Origin: Mycolicibacterium porcinum
Lineage (GTDB): Bacteria > Actinomycetota > Actinomycetes > Mycobacteriales > Mycobacteriaceae
Assembly: GCA_002086835.1 (NCBI GenBank)
Contig: MVIG01000003.1
Span: forward strand, 1 to 64,000
Direction: 5' to 3'
Length of the DNA stretch: 64,000 nt
The notes under the pieces are model-generated. The model did not search any database. It saw nothing but the letters and a program-made list of their open reading frames with translations, and was not told where the DNA came from. Positions within the stretch are counted from its first letter, which is position 1. Every line of letters begins with the position of its first letter. This document shows positions 28,552-42,049 of this stretch, piece by piece. A program made the position numbers and the translations under genes.

Positions 28552-28983
28552 TCACGGGCAGGCCGATACGACGACCGGGGAATCCGCATCGAGCGGGGTG
28601 TTGTTCGCCGCGGCCCGGTTGAACGCATCCTGGCGGGCCGCCTCGACCGTCGGCCCGGCACCGCCTGCGACCGCATGGTTGCTGGGGCTCGCGACGGACA
28701 CGATGCAGAGGTTGTCGTTGGTCACCTCGTCAGCCGTGCACTCCACGCCTCCCGCGTTCTGGCACGCCGCGATGACCGCCGCCGAGGCCTCTTCGCTCGT
28801 ATCACCGGTGGCGGTGAAACCCCCGATGGTGTCGATGAATTCGCCGGTTCCGACAGCCGCAAAAATGTCTTCGGGATCCTCGACGTACCCACCGGGACCA
28901 CCCGCCCACGCGGTGCCCGCGGTAATCCCGGCAGCGACAACGCCCGCGCCGAGGATCGTCGAAACCCATCGGGATTTGACCAT
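28552..28983 (-). CDS. Secreted DUF4189-like small protein
   Basis: A 143-residue exported protein: signal peptide to AWA-GG, then a domain with spaced cysteines (AACQNAGGVECTADEV, NLCIV, SACP) and an Ala-rich ARQDAFNRAAANN helix. The Cys spacing and the AA..AC..AG..C pattern resemble the DUF4189 family of secreted mycobacterial proteins (Rv1813c/Rv1269c type), which is an inference from pattern only. GAGAGGA precedes the ATG. It likely heads a two-gene unit with the next small secreted gene. Confidence 0.72.
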   Translation of the reverse strand: MVKSRWVSTILGAGVVAAGITAGTAWAGGPGGYVEDPEDIFAAVGTGEFIDTIGGFTATGDTSEEASAAVIAACQNAGGVECTADEVTNDNLCIVSVASPSNHAVAGGAGPTVEAARQDAFNRAAANNTPLDADSPVVVSACP

Positions 28984-29154
28984 TCCGGTCCTCTCTTCAA
29001 AGTGGTTTCCGCGTCAGAATACGCAAATATTGCATGAACGAAGGGCAAATTGACTGTGTAGTCATTGCAATTCATGCCAAATACAGGTAAATGCGACGCC
29101 CGTATCGCGAAAAGCACGCTGAAGCCCGGTCTGTCACGGGGGCTCGACGAAGAA

Positions 29155-29220
29155 GCGCGTGAGCGTGCGGAAAGTGCCGACCGCGAGCGGCGTGTCGCGC
29201 AGCAGACGCGCACGCTCGCG
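29155..29220 (-). terminator. Possible hairpin terminator after the fadD gene
   Basis: GAGCGTGCG (29161-29169) is complementary to CGCACGCTC (29209-29217), with further partial pairing outside and a 39-nt loop that can itself fold. It starts 6 bp after the fadD stop on the minus strand. The long loop makes this a weak call. Confidence 0.4.
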
Positions 29221-29225
29221 GTGCG

Positions 29226-30863
29226 TCAGCCGGTGACCAGGGAGACCGAGTTGGCGCGCCGCAGCTTGCCCGACGGGGTCTTGGGGATGCTGCCGGGCCC
29301 GAGCACCACGACGTTGCGCGGGCGCATGTCGACCTCGGAGACCACCTCGTGGGCCACCTGATGCTCGATCCGGCGCACCTCGGCCGGGTCCTGCCACGCG
29401 TTGGACTCCACCGCGACGGCGAAGGTCTCACGTGAATGTCCGGCGTCCAGCCGCACCGCGACGGCACAGCCGGGGCGAACGCCTTCCACTCGGCCCGCCG
29501 CTCGTTCGATGTCCGTCGGGTAGATATTGCGCCCGGCCATGATGATCACGTCCTTGACGCGACCACACACGATGATGTTGCCCTCTTCGGTGATGTAGCC
29601 GAGGTCGCCGGTGTCGTACCAGCCGTGCTCGTCCTGAGCCGGCAGGAAACCACCCATGGTGATGTAGCCGGGGGTCAGCGATTCGCCGCGCAGCTCGATG
29701 ACGCCGACGCCGCGGGCGGGCATCACATCGCCGTGCTCGTCGACGACGCGGGCCTCAAGGTCCTTCAGCAGCGGACCGAGTGAGGCCAGCCGCTTGGTGT
29801 TGCCCTTGGTGGCGGGCACGGCGCGGCGCAGCGCGGCCAGCAGGTCGGCGTCGACCTCGTCGACCACCAGGCCCGCGTTGCACGGGGAGAACGACACCGC
29901 CAGGCAGGTCTCGGCCATGCCGTAGGCCGGCAGGATCGCCGACTCCGGAAGCCCGAACGGCTTGCCCGCGTCGAGCAGGTCCTCGACATCGGCCGGCTCG
30001 ACCGGCTCGGCACCCGAAAGCGCGAACCGCAGCGTGGACAGGTCGTACTCGCCCGGCTTGGCCTGGCGGCGCAACCGCTTGGCGAACAGCGCGTAGGCGA
30101 AGTTGGGCGCCGCGGTCATGGTGCCCTTGTACTTGGTGATGAGCTTGGCCCACAGCAAGGTGTCGCGCAGGAAGTCCATCGGCGTGACCTTGACGAGTTC
30201 GGCGCCGAAATACATCGGGATGGTCAGGAAGCCGACCATGCCCATGTCGTGGAAGCAGGGCAACCAGCTCACCATGACGTCCTTGTCGACGTCATACTCC
30301 GCACCGATGAACATCGCCTCGGCATTGGAGTGGATGTTGCGGTGCGTGATCTGGACGGCCTTGGGAGACCCCGTCGACCCCGACGTCAGCTGCATCAGCG
30401 CCAGATCGTCCTCGCCGGTCTCCACCGGGTCGATCGGGTCGGCGGCCAGCAGGTCGGCGACCTTGACCACCTTGATGCCCTTTTCCTCGAGCACCGGAAT
30501 GGCAACCAGGAAGGGCTCGGAGACGATGACAGCGTCGGCCTCGATCATGCCGATCACGTTCATGGTGTCTTCGGCCCACACTGCCAGGTCGGTGCGCGGG
30601 GTCGGCTGGTGGAGCATGGTCAGGCTCGCGCCGCGCATCCACACGCCCTGCGCCGTCGGCGCGATCTCCACCGGGAATCCGGCCAGCACGCCCACGGCGT
30701 CGCCGTGGCCGATTCCGGCGGCGGCCAGGCCGCCCGCGATCCGCCGGGCTCGCTCGTGAACCTCACCCCAGGTGTGGCGAACCGGCTCATGCGGCTCGCC
30801 GGTCACCATGCCACGCTTGCTCTCCCGAGCGTTGCGGAACATCTTCTCGGTGAATCTGCTCAC
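29226..30863 (-). CDS. Fatty-acyl-AMP ligase (Pks16/FadD type)
   Basis: A 545-residue adenylate-forming enzyme, the same length class and position as M. tuberculosis Rv1013 (pks16). Motifs: the P-loop [44 protein letters not shown] and the C-terminal catalytic Lys in [10 protein letters not shown]. Such enzymes activate fatty or related acids as acyl-AMP for transfer to carrier proteins. There is no transmembrane segment and no attached PKS or ACP domain. The start follows a strong AAGGAGG. Confidence 0.92.
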   Translation of the reverse strand: MSRFTEKMFRNARESKRGMVTGEPHEPVRHTWGEVHERARRIAGGLAAAGIGHGDAVGVLAGFPVEIAPTAQGVWMRGASLTMLHQPTPRTDLAVWAEDTMNVIGMIEADAVIVSEPFLVAIPVLEEKGIKVVKVADLLAADPIDPVETGEDDLALMQLTSGSTGSPKAVQITHRNIHSNAEAMFIGAEYDVDKDVMVSWLPCFHDMGMVGFLTIPMYFGAELVKVTPMDFLRDTLLWAKLITKYKGTMTAAPNFAYALFAKRLRRQAKPGEYDLSTLRFALSGAEPVEPADVEDLLDAGKPFGLPESAILPAYGMAETCLAVSFSPCNAGLVVDEVDADLLAALRRAVPATKGNTKRLASLGPLLKDLEARVVDEHGDVMPARGVGVIELRGESLTPGYITMGGFLPAQDEHGWYDTGDLGYITEEGNIIVCGRVKDVIIMAGRNIYPTDIERAAGRVEGVRPGCAVAVRLDAGHSRETFAVAVESNAWQDPAEVRRIEHQVAHEVVSEVDMRPRNVVVLGPGSIPKTPSGKLRRANSVSLVTG

Positions 30864-31305
30864 GACGACCTCCTTGGCTTCCGTGGCGCGGACACCGGCG
30901 ACAGTGCGCCAGGTGCAGTTGCACGGTTATCCATGCTCCGCCCGCTGTGCACTGCTTTTGGGTAGGCGCGCGCACACGGTTGGGGAGCAGTTATGTCTCG
31001 AAAAGGTGATGCCCCAGTACCGGGGATACAGCTTCGCGACCGCCCACCGTAACGGGCGGCGGGCGCATTCGTCGCATCCGATGCAAGACCGCTAGCATTC
31101 ACCGCCGCTCATCTTAAGAGACCCTTAAGTAACTGGCCAAACGCTCGCAATAATTGAGGCCTGCGTCACAGCTCGGGACAGTGCAGCGGCTCGGGCTGGG
31201 CCGTTTTCTGCCCAGGGGCTGTTCCCGGCGCCGGGTCGCAGCCCTGGCGTCGAAGCCGCGGGCGACGGCAGACCAGCCGGACAGAACAGCCCGATAGCCC
31301 GGCCG
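30864..31305. other. 442-bp intergenic region without a supported gene
   Basis: This gap between fadD and ispE lies where M. tuberculosis has the small gene Rv1012. I see no convincing start, ribosome site or coding pattern on either strand. It must contain the fadD promoter. Near the ispE end, GGGCTGTTC (31216-31224) and GAACAGCCC (31284-31292) form widely spaced inverted arms that might fold in the ispE 3' RNA. Confidence 0.5.
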
Positions 31306-32274
31306 TCAGGCCGAGGTGGACGGCTCGGGGACGACCCTGGCCCCACTCACCGGCCCGCTGGCCACCCGCACGGTGCGGCACACACCCGCCCCGGCCAGCT
31401 CCGCGCCGACGTCGACCGCCGACGTCGACGACGGGCACAGGAACGCACACGTCGGACCGGACCCGGACACGATGCCGGCCAACGCGCCGGCCTCCACCCC
31501 GGCCCGCAACGTCCGGCGCAGGTCCGGGTACAGGCTCAGCGCTGCCGGCTGCAGATCATTGCCCAGCAGGGAGGCCAGTTCGGCCGGATCCCCCGACGCC
31601 AGCGCGGCCAGCACCGGCTCGGGTTCCTCGGCGCGGGGCGGGCCTCCGGTCGAGGTGTCGGCACGCAGCCGATCCAGCTCGCCGAACACCTTCGGCGTGG
31701 AAAGACCCTTGTGCGCGAACGCCAGCACCCAGTGGAAGGTGTTGCGGGCCAGGACGGTGGCGAGTTCCTCACCGCGACCCGTACCCAGCGCCGTACCGCC
31801 GTGCAGTGCGAACGGGACGTCGCTGCCCAACCGGGCCGCCAACGCGTGCAGATCCCGGCGAGGCACCCCGAGCTCCCACAACGTGTTCATCGCCACCAGG
31901 ACCGCGGCGGCGTCGGCGCTGCCGCCGGCCATCCCGCCGGCCACCGGGATCGACTTGTCGATGCCGATCGCCACGTCCGGCGACCGGCCCACGTGCTCGG
32001 CCATCAGCTCGGCGGCGCGCCAGGCCAGGTTGCGCTCGTCGGTGGGCACCGACTCCACGCCCTCGCCCGCGACCGTCAGCGACAACATGTCGGCGTTGCG
32101 AACCGTCACCTCGTCCAGCAGCGACACGGCGTGGAACACCGTGGTGAGGTCGTGGTAGCCGTCGTCGCGCACATCGCCGACGGCCAGGTACAGGTTCACC
32201 TTGCCGGGAACGCGCACGGTGACAGAGCCGGTGGGGACCCACTCGGACGCGGTACTGCCGTCGGATGCTGACAC
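31306..32274 (-). CDS. ispE: 4-diphosphocytidyl-2-C-methyl-D-erythritol kinase
   Basis: GHMP-family kinase of the MEP isoprenoid pathway that phosphorylates CDP-methylerythritol. Motifs: [14 protein letters not shown] at the N-terminus, the ATP loop [17 protein letters not shown] and [14 protein letters not shown] place the start at the GTG at 32274 (322 residues) because TAGTGT lies exactly 7 nt upstream. A GTG at 32280 is only 1 nt from that -10 and is less likely. In M. tuberculosis ispE directly follows ksgA; here two opposite-strand genes intervene, so it needs its own promoter. Confidence 0.94.
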   Translation of the reverse strand: MSASDGSTASEWVPTGSVTVRVPGKVNLYLAVGDVRDDGYHDLTTVFHAVSLLDEVTVRNADMLSLTVAGEGVESVPTDERNLAWRAAELMAEHVGRSPDVAIGIDKSIPVAGGMAGGSADAAAVLVAMNTLWELGVPRRDLHALAARLGSDVPFALHGGTALGTGRGEELATVLARNTFHWVLAFAHKGLSTPKVFGELDRLRADTSTGGPPRAEEPEPVLAALASGDPAELASLLGNDLQPAALSLYPDLRRTLRAGVEAGALAGIVSGSGPTCAFLCPSSTSAVDVGAELAGAGVCRTVRVASGPVSGARVVPEPSTSA

Positions 32275-32329
32275 GGCCACGACACTATCGCCGCCAACCC
32301 GCGGTTGTCGGTGAACTTAAGCTGAGACG

Positions 32330-33193
32330 GTGCCCTCATCCGAGGTGATCGTCGCGGGATACACCGCGGAGAAAGTCGTGGGACGCGGCGGCTCAGCGGT
32401 GGTGTACCGGGCTACGAGCCCCGACGGGCTCGCCGTCGCACTCAAGGTTCTCGACGAACACCACCGCGGGCCCGCCCAGCAGGCCCGGCTGCGGCGGGAG
32501 TTCGACCTCGCCGGCCAACTCGACCATCCCAACATCGTCACTGTCTATCAGGCCGGGCCGTACTGGCTGACGATGGAGCTGATTGCCGGTGGAACCGTAG
32601 TCGACCTGCCGGTCCTGCCGGTCGCGCGGGACCGGCTCACGGCGTTGGCCCAAGTCGCGGATGCCCTCGATTTCGCCCACCGCCGCGGAATCGTGCACTG
32701 CGATGTGAAACCCGCCAACATACTTGTCGATCAACCATTCTCGAGAGCAGTGCTGATCGACTTCGGCGTCGCTCACTCGATGGCCGAAGATGTGGCGGTC
32801 CGACTCTCCCACGATGGTGGCCGACTCACCCTGGACCCGGCCCGCAAGATCACCCGGCGAGGCCCGGAACCCGCCCCACAGGTCCAGGCCTCGCTCCCCT
32901 ACTCGGCACCCGAGTTGCTCACCGGTCGCGCCCCTTCGGCAGCCACCGACGAGTACGCGCTGGCCTGCACCACAGTCGAACTACTCACCGGCTCTCCACC
33001 ATTTGCAGCAAACACCGCGATCAGCATGATCGAGCAGCAATTGCACCAGCCCCCACCCCGGATCTCGCGGCGCGCGGCCTGGATTCCGCATGCGGTCGAT
33101 TCGATATTGGCCAAGGCGATGGCCAAAGATCCTGATAGACGCTACGACTCAAGTAGTGAGTTCATAGAATTGATCACCCGGGCACTACGCTAG
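32330..33193 (+). CDS. Soluble Ser/Thr protein kinase, non-RD type
   Basis: A 287-residue Hanks-type kinase domain with nothing else: no transmembrane segment and no PASTA or sensor domain. Visible: glycine loop [10 protein letters not shown] (17-26), ATP Lys39, catalytic HCDVKPAN (123-130), DFG (144-146) and APE (193-195). The Arg before the catalytic Asp is Cys124, so it is a non-RD kinase. The DFG-APE segment spans about 51 residues, longer than usual. TAAGCT lies 6 nt before the GTG, a leaderless start. It is followed 80 bp later by an amino-acid permease on the same strand, which makes the permease a candidate substrate. Confidence 0.88.
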   Translation: MPSSEVIVAGYTAEKVVGRGGSAVVYRATSPDGLAVALKVLDEHHRGPAQQARLRREFDLAGQLDHPNIVTVYQAGPYWLTMELIAGGTVVDLPVLPVARDRLTALAQVADALDFAHRRGIVHCDVKPANILVDQPFSRAVLIDFGVAHSMAEDVAVRLSHDGGRLTLDPARKITRRGPEPAPQVQASLPYSAPELLTGRAPSAATDEYALACTTVELLTGSPPFAANTAISMIEQQLHQPPPRISRRAAWIPHAVDSILAKAMAKDPDRRYDSSSEFIELITRALR

Positions 33194-33273
33194 CCGCCAA
33201 ACCGGCCACCCGTTACGCACGTTTTACACTCGCCGGGCGTTCGACGACACAATCGCTAGCTAACGTCCGCGAG

Positions 33274-34764
33274 ATGTCATCAGCAATCGAGTACGACACA
33301 TCGACCCTCGCCCATGAGGACGAGGGTTACCACAAAGGCCTCAAGCCGCGACAACTGCAGATGATCGCGATCGGGGGCGCGATCGGTACCGGGCTCTTCA
33401 TGGGGGCAGGCGGCCGGCTGCACACCGCCGGACCCGGGCTGTTCATTGTCTACGCGGTGTGCGGCCTGTTCGTCTTCTTCATCCTGCGTGCGCTGGGCGA
33501 GCTTGTGCTGCACCGGCCCTCGTCGGGATCGTTCGTGTCTTACGCTCGGGAATTCCTCGGCGAGAAGGCGGCCTATGTGGCGGGCTGGATGTACTTCTTC
33601 AACTGGGCATGCACGTCCATCGTCGATGTCACCGCCATTGCGCTCTACATGCACTACTGGGGCGCCTTCAAAGCCATCCCGCAGTGGACCATCGCACTGA
33701 TCGCCCTCGTGATCGTGCTGACCGTCAACATGATCTCAGTGAAACTCTTTGGCGAGATGGAGTTTTGGGCTGCCTTGATCAAAGTGGTGGCCCTGGTGAC
33801 ATTCCTGATCGTCGGGATCGTGTTTCTGGCCGGCCGGTTCACCGTGCAAGGTCAGGCCACCGGATTCTCGGTGATCGCCGACAACGGCGGATTGCTGCCC
33901 ACCGGGCCCCTACAGCTGGTGATCATCACCTCGGGAGTGATATTCGCCTATGCCGCAGTAGAATTGGTTGGAACGGCAGCTGGCGAGACGGAGAATCCGG
34001 CGAAGGTGATGCCCCGGGCAATCAACTCGGTGATAGTGCGGATCGCCTTGTTCTATGTCGGTTCGCTCGTTCTGCTGGCGCTGCTGCTGCCGTACACCAG
34101 CTACCAGCAGGGCACCAGTCCGTTCGTCACGTTCTTCGCCAAGATCGGGGTACCCGCGGCCGGAGACATCATGAACTTCGTGGTTCTGACGGCGGCGCTG
34201 TCCAGTCTGAACGCCGGCCTGTATTCCACCGGGCGCATCCTACGGTCGATGGCGATGAACGGCAGCGCCCCGGCGTTCACCGCGAAGATGACCAAGCGCG
34301 GTGTCCCGTTCGCCGGCATCGCCCTCACCGCAGGGTTCACCGTGCTCGGGGTGTTCCTGAACCTCGTGGTGCCATCGGAGGCGTTCAACATCGCGCTGGA
34401 TCTCTCGGCGTTGGGCATCATCGCGTCCTGGGCCACCATCGTGGTCTGCCAGATCCAGCTGTATCGATGGTCGAAGAAGGGCATCCTGGCGCGGCCGTCG
34501 TTCCGGCTGTTCGGTACGCCATACACCGGCTACGCCACATTGGCGTTCCTGACCGCGGTGACGGCCTTGATGTGCTACGAGAACTATTGGAACCTGGTCG
34601 CACTGCTGGTGATCGTGCCCGCCCTGATTGTGGGCTGGTACCTGGTGCGCGATCGAGCGACGCAGATGGCCGCCGAACGGATCGGCTACACCGGCAACTA
34701 CCCGGTGGTGGCCGAGACCCCGCTCATGGACGAGTTTCTGGACAAGGACCGGAGCCAGGACTGA
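33274..34764 (+). CDS. ansP: Amino-acid permease, L-asparagine permease (AnsP) type
   Basis: A 496-residue APC-superfamily (AAT family) transporter with about 12 membrane segments. The N-terminus [20 protein letters not shown] and the following [15 protein letters not shown] are very close to mycobacterial AnsP1/AnsP2 asparagine permeases as I recall them, so asparagine is the best substrate guess. Conserved GTGLF and [18 protein letters not shown] segments are intact. TAACGT 7 nt before the ATG indicates its own leaderless promoter. It ends at a strong bidirectional hairpin facing ksgA. Confidence 0.88.
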   Translation: MSSAIEYDTSTLAHEDEGYHKGLKPRQLQMIAIGGAIGTGLFMGAGGRLHTAGPGLFIVYAVCGLFVFFILRALGELVLHRPSSGSFVSYAREFLGEKAAYVAGWMYFFNWACTSIVDVTAIALYMHYWGAFKAIPQWTIALIALVIVLTVNMISVKLFGEMEFWAALIKVVALVTFLIVGIVFLAGRFTVQGQATGFSVIADNGGLLPTGPLQLVIITSGVIFAYAAVELVGTAAGETENPAKVMPRAINSVIVRIALFYVGSLVLLALLLPYTSYQQGTSPFVTFFAKIGVPAAGDIMNFVVLTAALSSLNAGLYSTGRILRSMAMNGSAPAFTAKMTKRGVPFAGIALTAGFTVLGVFLNLVVPSEAFNIALDLSALGIIASWATIVVCQIQLYRWSKKGILARPSFRLFGTPYTGYATLAFLTAVTALMCYENYWNLVALLVIVPALIVGWYLVRDRATQMAAERIGYTGNYPVVAETPLMDEFLDKDRSQD

Positions 34765-34779
34765 GCGCGGCCGCACCAG

Positions 34780-34828
34780 AACAACGAAATGGCTGCCCCG
34801 AGTCGCTCGGGGCAGCCATTTCGTTGTT
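34780..34828. terminator. Bidirectional terminator between permease and ksgA
   Basis: A perfect 23-bp inverted repeat with a 3-nt TCG loop: the left arm begins AACAACGAAATGG and the right arm ends CCATTTCGTTGTT. The arm ends are A-rich and T-rich, so each strand yields a GC stem followed by a T-containing tail (TTTCGTTGTTGT on the plus strand). It sits between two convergent genes. Confidence 0.92.
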
Positions 34829-34845
34829 GTCGAGTATCCGACCGG

Positions 34846-35718
34846 CTAGGTGCGGGCCGCGTCGCGTTCGGATCGGCCGGCCGCGGCCTCGCCCTCGGCC
34901 TCCTTGGCCCGCTGGAGCAGGCGCACGAAGTCGGCGATGCCGAGTGTCTCGCCACGGCGCGACGGGTCGATGCTGGCGGCCAGCAGCCGCTCCGCCGACT
35001 CGTTACCCGAACCCGCCCAGTCGGCGAACGCGTTGCGGGAGGTCTTGCGCCGCTGCGCGAAGCCGATGTCGATGAGCTTGAACACCTCATCGCGGAACGC
35101 GACGTCCGTCGGCCACGGCGATGTCTCGTACCGGTCGATGCGGACCAGTCCGGAGTACACCCGCGGGATCGGCCAGAACACCGTCGGCGACACCATGCCG
35201 TGCCTGCGCACGTTTCCGTAGAAACGCACCTTGGCACTGGGGACGCCGTAGTCCTTGCCGCCCGGCTCGGCCGCCAGCCGCTCGGCCACCTCGGCCTGCA
35301 CCATGACCATCACCGTCCGGATCGACGGGAACTCGGCCAGCAGATGCAGCAGCGCGGGCACCGCCACGTTGTACGGGAGGTTCGCCACGAGCGCGGTCGG
35401 TTGTTCGGTCAGATCGGACGGCATCAGGGTCAGGATGTCCTGATTGATGACGGTGAGCCGATTGATCTCGCTGTGGGAGTGATCGGCGATGGTGGCCGGC
35501 AATTGCTTGGCCAGCACCGGGTCGATCTCCACTGCGGTCACCCTGGCGCCACGGTCCAACAGCGGCAGGGTCAGCGACCCCAGGCCCGGTCCGACCTCCA
35601 GCACATGGTCGGTCCGGTGGATCCCGGAGGCCGACACGATGCGCCGAACAGTGTTGGCATCATGAACGAAATTTTGGCCAAAGGCCTTGCGTGGCCGAAA
35701 GTCGATTTCTTTCGCCAA
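34846..35718 (-). CDS. ksgA: 16S rRNA dimethyladenosine transferase KsgA/RsmA
   Basis: Methyltransferase that dimethylates two adenosines near the 3' end of 16S rRNA. Motifs: [32 protein letters not shown] (SAM), [11 protein letters not shown] and [12 protein letters not shown]. The listed TTG start gives 290 residues. Homology with the M. tuberculosis N-terminus continues upstream ([14 protein letters not shown]), with no ATG or GTG available. A CTG at 35757 overlapping the rpfB stop (CTGA) would give 303 residues and may be the true start. It is coupled to rpfB, as in M. tuberculosis. Confidence 0.93.
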   Translation of the reverse strand: MAKEIDFRPRKAFGQNFVHDANTVRRIVSASGIHRTDHVLEVGPGLGSLTLPLLDRGARVTAVEIDPVLAKQLPATIADHSHSEINRLTVINQDILTLMPSDLTEQPTALVANLPYNVAVPALLHLLAEFPSIRTVMVMVQAEVAERLAAEPGGKDYGVPSAKVRFYGNVRRHGMVSPTVFWPIPRVYSGLVRIDRYETSPWPTDVAFRDEVFKLIDIGFAQRRKTSRNAFADWAGSGNESAERLLAASIDPSRRGETLGIADFVRLLQRAKEAEGEAAAGRSERDAART

Positions 35719-35753
35719 GCGTCGTATCTCGGTCCGCCCGAGCAGTCGAATAG

Positions 35754-36917
<1,164 letters not shown>

Positions 36918-36977
36918 TCACCGCCGGCGGTTGAGCTTGGATCACAAGACGGTAACGAAAAGGTCTAGGCCCGGCAA

Positions 36978-37832
36978 CTAGGCCGGGCGGCTCCCGTTAA
37001 GTCCGTACACCCGCGCCGCAGTGGCTGCGGTCTCGGACGCGACCTCCAGGGCGGGTCTGTCCAGCAACTCCGCGAGTGCCCGCACAGTGTATGGCAGGCA
37101 ATACGGTTCGTTCGGCGCGCCGCGGAACGGGTGCGGGGTCAGAAACGGCGCGTCAGTCTCCACCAAAAGCTGGCCGGGCGGGATCAACCGGGCCGCTTCA
37201 CGCAGCTCACGCGCATTTTTGAAGCTGACGGTGCCGGAGAGACTCAGCACCCAGCCCGCCTCGACACAGGTGTGGGCCATCTCCGGTCCCGACGAAAAAC
37301 AGTGGAAGATCACTGTCTCGGGCGCCCCTTCGGCGCGCAGCACCTCGAGAACGTCGGCGTCGGCGTCGCGGTTGTGGATCATCAGCGGCTTACCGGTGCG
37401 CTTGGCCAGGTCGATGTGCCACGCGAAGGCCTCGCGCTGCTCGGCGGGCGTCGCGCAGCCGTCCAGCCGGCCCGGCCAGTACAGGTCCATCCCGGTCTCG
37501 CCGACCGCGACCACCCGCGGATGGCCGGCCAGCCGCTCCAACTCGGCCCTGGCCTCGTCGTCGAGCACGTTGGCGCGGGTGGGGTGCAGCGCCACCGCAC
37601 CGAAAACCCGCTCATCAGCCTCGACAGCCGTGGTCACCCAGCGTGCCGAGTCCAGATCATCGGCGATCGTGACCGCCTGGCCCACCCCGACGGCGGCCGC
37701 GCGGTCCATGATCGTGCGGACGTCCTCAGCGGTCTGCGCACCGCAGGCGTCGAGATGGGTGTGTGCGTCGACCAGCGGAGCCAACGGCTCCGGGGCTGGC
37801 GGCTTCTCCCTGGCTGTGCGTTTCGAACCCAC
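36978..37832 (-). CDS. tatD: TatD-family metal-dependent hydrolase/deoxyribonuclease
   Basis: A 284-residue amidohydrolase-fold enzyme. Metal-site and family motifs: [48 protein letters not shown] and [14 protein letters not shown]. Position and similarity match M. tuberculosis Rv1008. I chose the GTG at 37832 because TATGGT lies 6 nt upstream in the 24-bp divergent gap to metS. The frame is open far upstream only because it lies antisense to metS, so longer forms are not real. An internal start closer to VDAHTH is possible. Confidence 0.93.
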   Translation of the reverse strand: MGSKRTAREKPPAPEPLAPLVDAHTHLDACGAQTAEDVRTIMDRAAAVGVGQAVTIADDLDSARWVTTAVEADERVFGAVALHPTRANVLDDEARAELERLAGHPRVVAVGETGMDLYWPGRLDGCATPAEQREAFAWHIDLAKRTGKPLMIHNRDADADVLEVLRAEGAPETVIFHCFSSGPEMAHTCVEAGWVLSLSGTVSFKNARELREAARLIPPGQLLVETDAPFLTPHPFRGAPNEPYCLPYTVRALAELLDRPALEVASETAATAARVYGLNGSRPA

Positions 37833-37838
37833 CGCAAC

Positions 37839-37848
37839 ACCATAAGGT
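37839..37848. promoter_or_regulatory. Fused divergent -10 elements (tatD/metS)
   Basis: The 10-bp sequence ACCATAAGGT contains TAAGGT on the plus strand (37843-37848), 8 nt before the metS ATG, and TATGGT on the minus strand (37844-37839), 6 nt before the tatD GTG. The two -10 elements share one TA step. The whole intergenic gap is 24 bp, so both mRNAs should be leaderless. Confidence 0.7.
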
Positions 37849-37856
37849 GGGACCAA

Positions 37857-40755
<2,899 letters not shown>

Positions 40756-40795
40756 GCCCTTATTTGGGTGATGTGGGTCACATAACCTCCGGCGC

Positions 40796-40822
40796 TGTCA
40801 CAAACACGGGTCGCACGGTGTC
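40796..40822 (+). promoter_or_regulatory. ECF41-type promoter before the oxidoreductase-sigma operon
   Basis: TGTCACA (40796-40802), then 16 bp, then TGTC (40819-40822). The reported ECF41 target consensus is TGTCACA with a CGTC -10 at about this spacing, so the -35 is exact and the -10 differs at one base. It lies 37 bp before the first gene, which fits autoregulation by the operon's own sigma factor. Confidence 0.65.
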
Positions 40823-40858
40823 TTGAGGGCATAAGCCTTTGAGACAGGAGACGCTCCC

Positions 40859-42049
40859 ATGACCGACAGAACTGCGCAGAACACCCGAGTCGTCGTGATC
40901 GGCGGAGGCTACGCCGGGGTGCTGGCGGCCAACCGGCTGCAGGGCACCCCGGGAGTGGCTGTCACGCTGGTCAATCCGCGGCCCGAGTTCGTCGAGCGCA
41001 TCCGGCTGCACCAGTTGGCCGTCGGCGGCGACGACGCCACCGAGGCCTACGACACCCTGCTGGGCAACGGGGTCCGGCTGCTGGTCGACGGGGCCGACCA
41101 CATCGACGCCGCCATCAGGCAGGTGCAGCTGACCTCCGGCGAGGTCCTCGATTACGACTACCTGGTATACGCCGTCGGCAGCACCGCGGGTGTGCCCGCC
41201 TCGGTGCCCGGCGCAGCCGAATTCGCTTATCCGCTTTCGGAACTCGAACAGGCCCAGCGACTGAATGCCCGTCTGCAGGATGTACCGATGTCGGCCCCGG
41301 TGGTCGTCGTCGGCGGTGGCCTGACCGGCATCGAGGCCGCGGGCGAACTCGCCGAGGCGGGCCGCACCGTCACGCTGGTCACCGACGTCGTCGGCGCGTC
41401 ACTGGGCACCGGAGCGCGCCGTTCCGTCGTCAAAGCACTGACCAAACTGGGCGTCTCGATCGTCGACGGGCCCGAGATCCTGGTGACCGGGGTGGAACCC
41501 GACGCGATCACCCTGGCCGACGGCAACCGGCTGCCCAGCGCGGTGACGGTGTGGACCACCGGATTCGGGGTTCCCGGGCTGGCCGCGGCCAGCGGCCTGC
41601 GCACCGACGAGCTGGGCCGGCTGCTCACCGACGAAACACTGACGAGCATCGACGACGCGCGCATCGTCGGGGCCGGCGACGCCGCCTCGCCGTCGGGGAT
41701 TCCGTTGCGGATGAGCTGCCAGTCGGCAGGGCCGTTGGGCGTGCAGGCCGCCAACACCGTGCTGGCGCGGATCGCAGGCGCCGAACCCAAGGTGATCAAC
41801 CAGGCCTTCGCCGGGCAGTGCGTGAGCGTCGGGCGGACCTACGGCACCGTGCAGCTCTGCCACTCCGATGACAGCCCGCGCCGCGTCTTCATCGGCGGGC
41901 GCACGGCCGCCTTCTTCAAGGAGCAGGTGTGCCGCGCGACCCTGACGTTCCTGCGCAAGGAGGGCGTCAAGCCGGGGACGTACTTCTGGTTCAAGGGCGA
42001 CAACCGGGCCCGCCAGCTGGCCGAAGCCCGCGAGGAGAGCGTCGTCTGA
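40859..42049 (+). CDS. FAD-dependent NAD(P)H dehydrogenase-like oxidoreductase
   Basis: A 396-residue pyridine-nucleotide-disulfide-type flavoprotein similar in layout to type II NADH dehydrogenases. FAD motif VVVIGGGYAGVLAANRL at the N-terminus, NAD motif PVVVVGGGLTGIEAAGELAE near residue 145 and a second FAD contact RIVGAGDAA near residue 270. There is no clear membrane anchor. Its stop overlaps the sigma-factor start (TGATG), so the two are coupled. ECF41 sigma genes commonly sit beside an oxidoreductase of this sort; the substrate is unknown. Confidence 0.88.
   Translation: MTDRTAQNTRVVVIGGGYAGVLAANRLQGTPGVAVTLVNPRPEFVERIRLHQLAVGGDDATEAYDTLLGNGVRLLVDGADHIDAAIRQVQLTSGEVLDYDYLVYAVGSTAGVPASVPGAAEFAYPLSELEQAQRLNARLQDVPMSAPVVVVGGGLTGIEAAGELAEAGRTVTLVTDVVGASLGTGARRSVVKALTKLGVSIVDGPEILVTGVEPDAITLADGNRLPSAVTVWTTGFGVPGLAAASGLRTDELGRLLTDETLTSIDDARIVGAGDAASPSGIPLRMSCQSAGPLGVQAANTVLARIAGAEPKVINQAFAGQCVSVGRTYGTVQLCHSDDSPRRVFIGGRTAAFFKEQVCRATLTFLRKEGVKPGTYFWFKGDNRARQLAEAREESVV

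Noticed and set aside
31125..31346. Small frames between fadD and ispE as a homologue of Rv1012
   Set aside because: No ribosome site, leaderless -10 or coding composition; similarity cannot be shown by eye.
32275..32280. GTG at 32280 as ispE start
   Set aside because: Only 1 nt from the -10 TAGTGT; the GTG at 32274 has the proper 7-nt distance.
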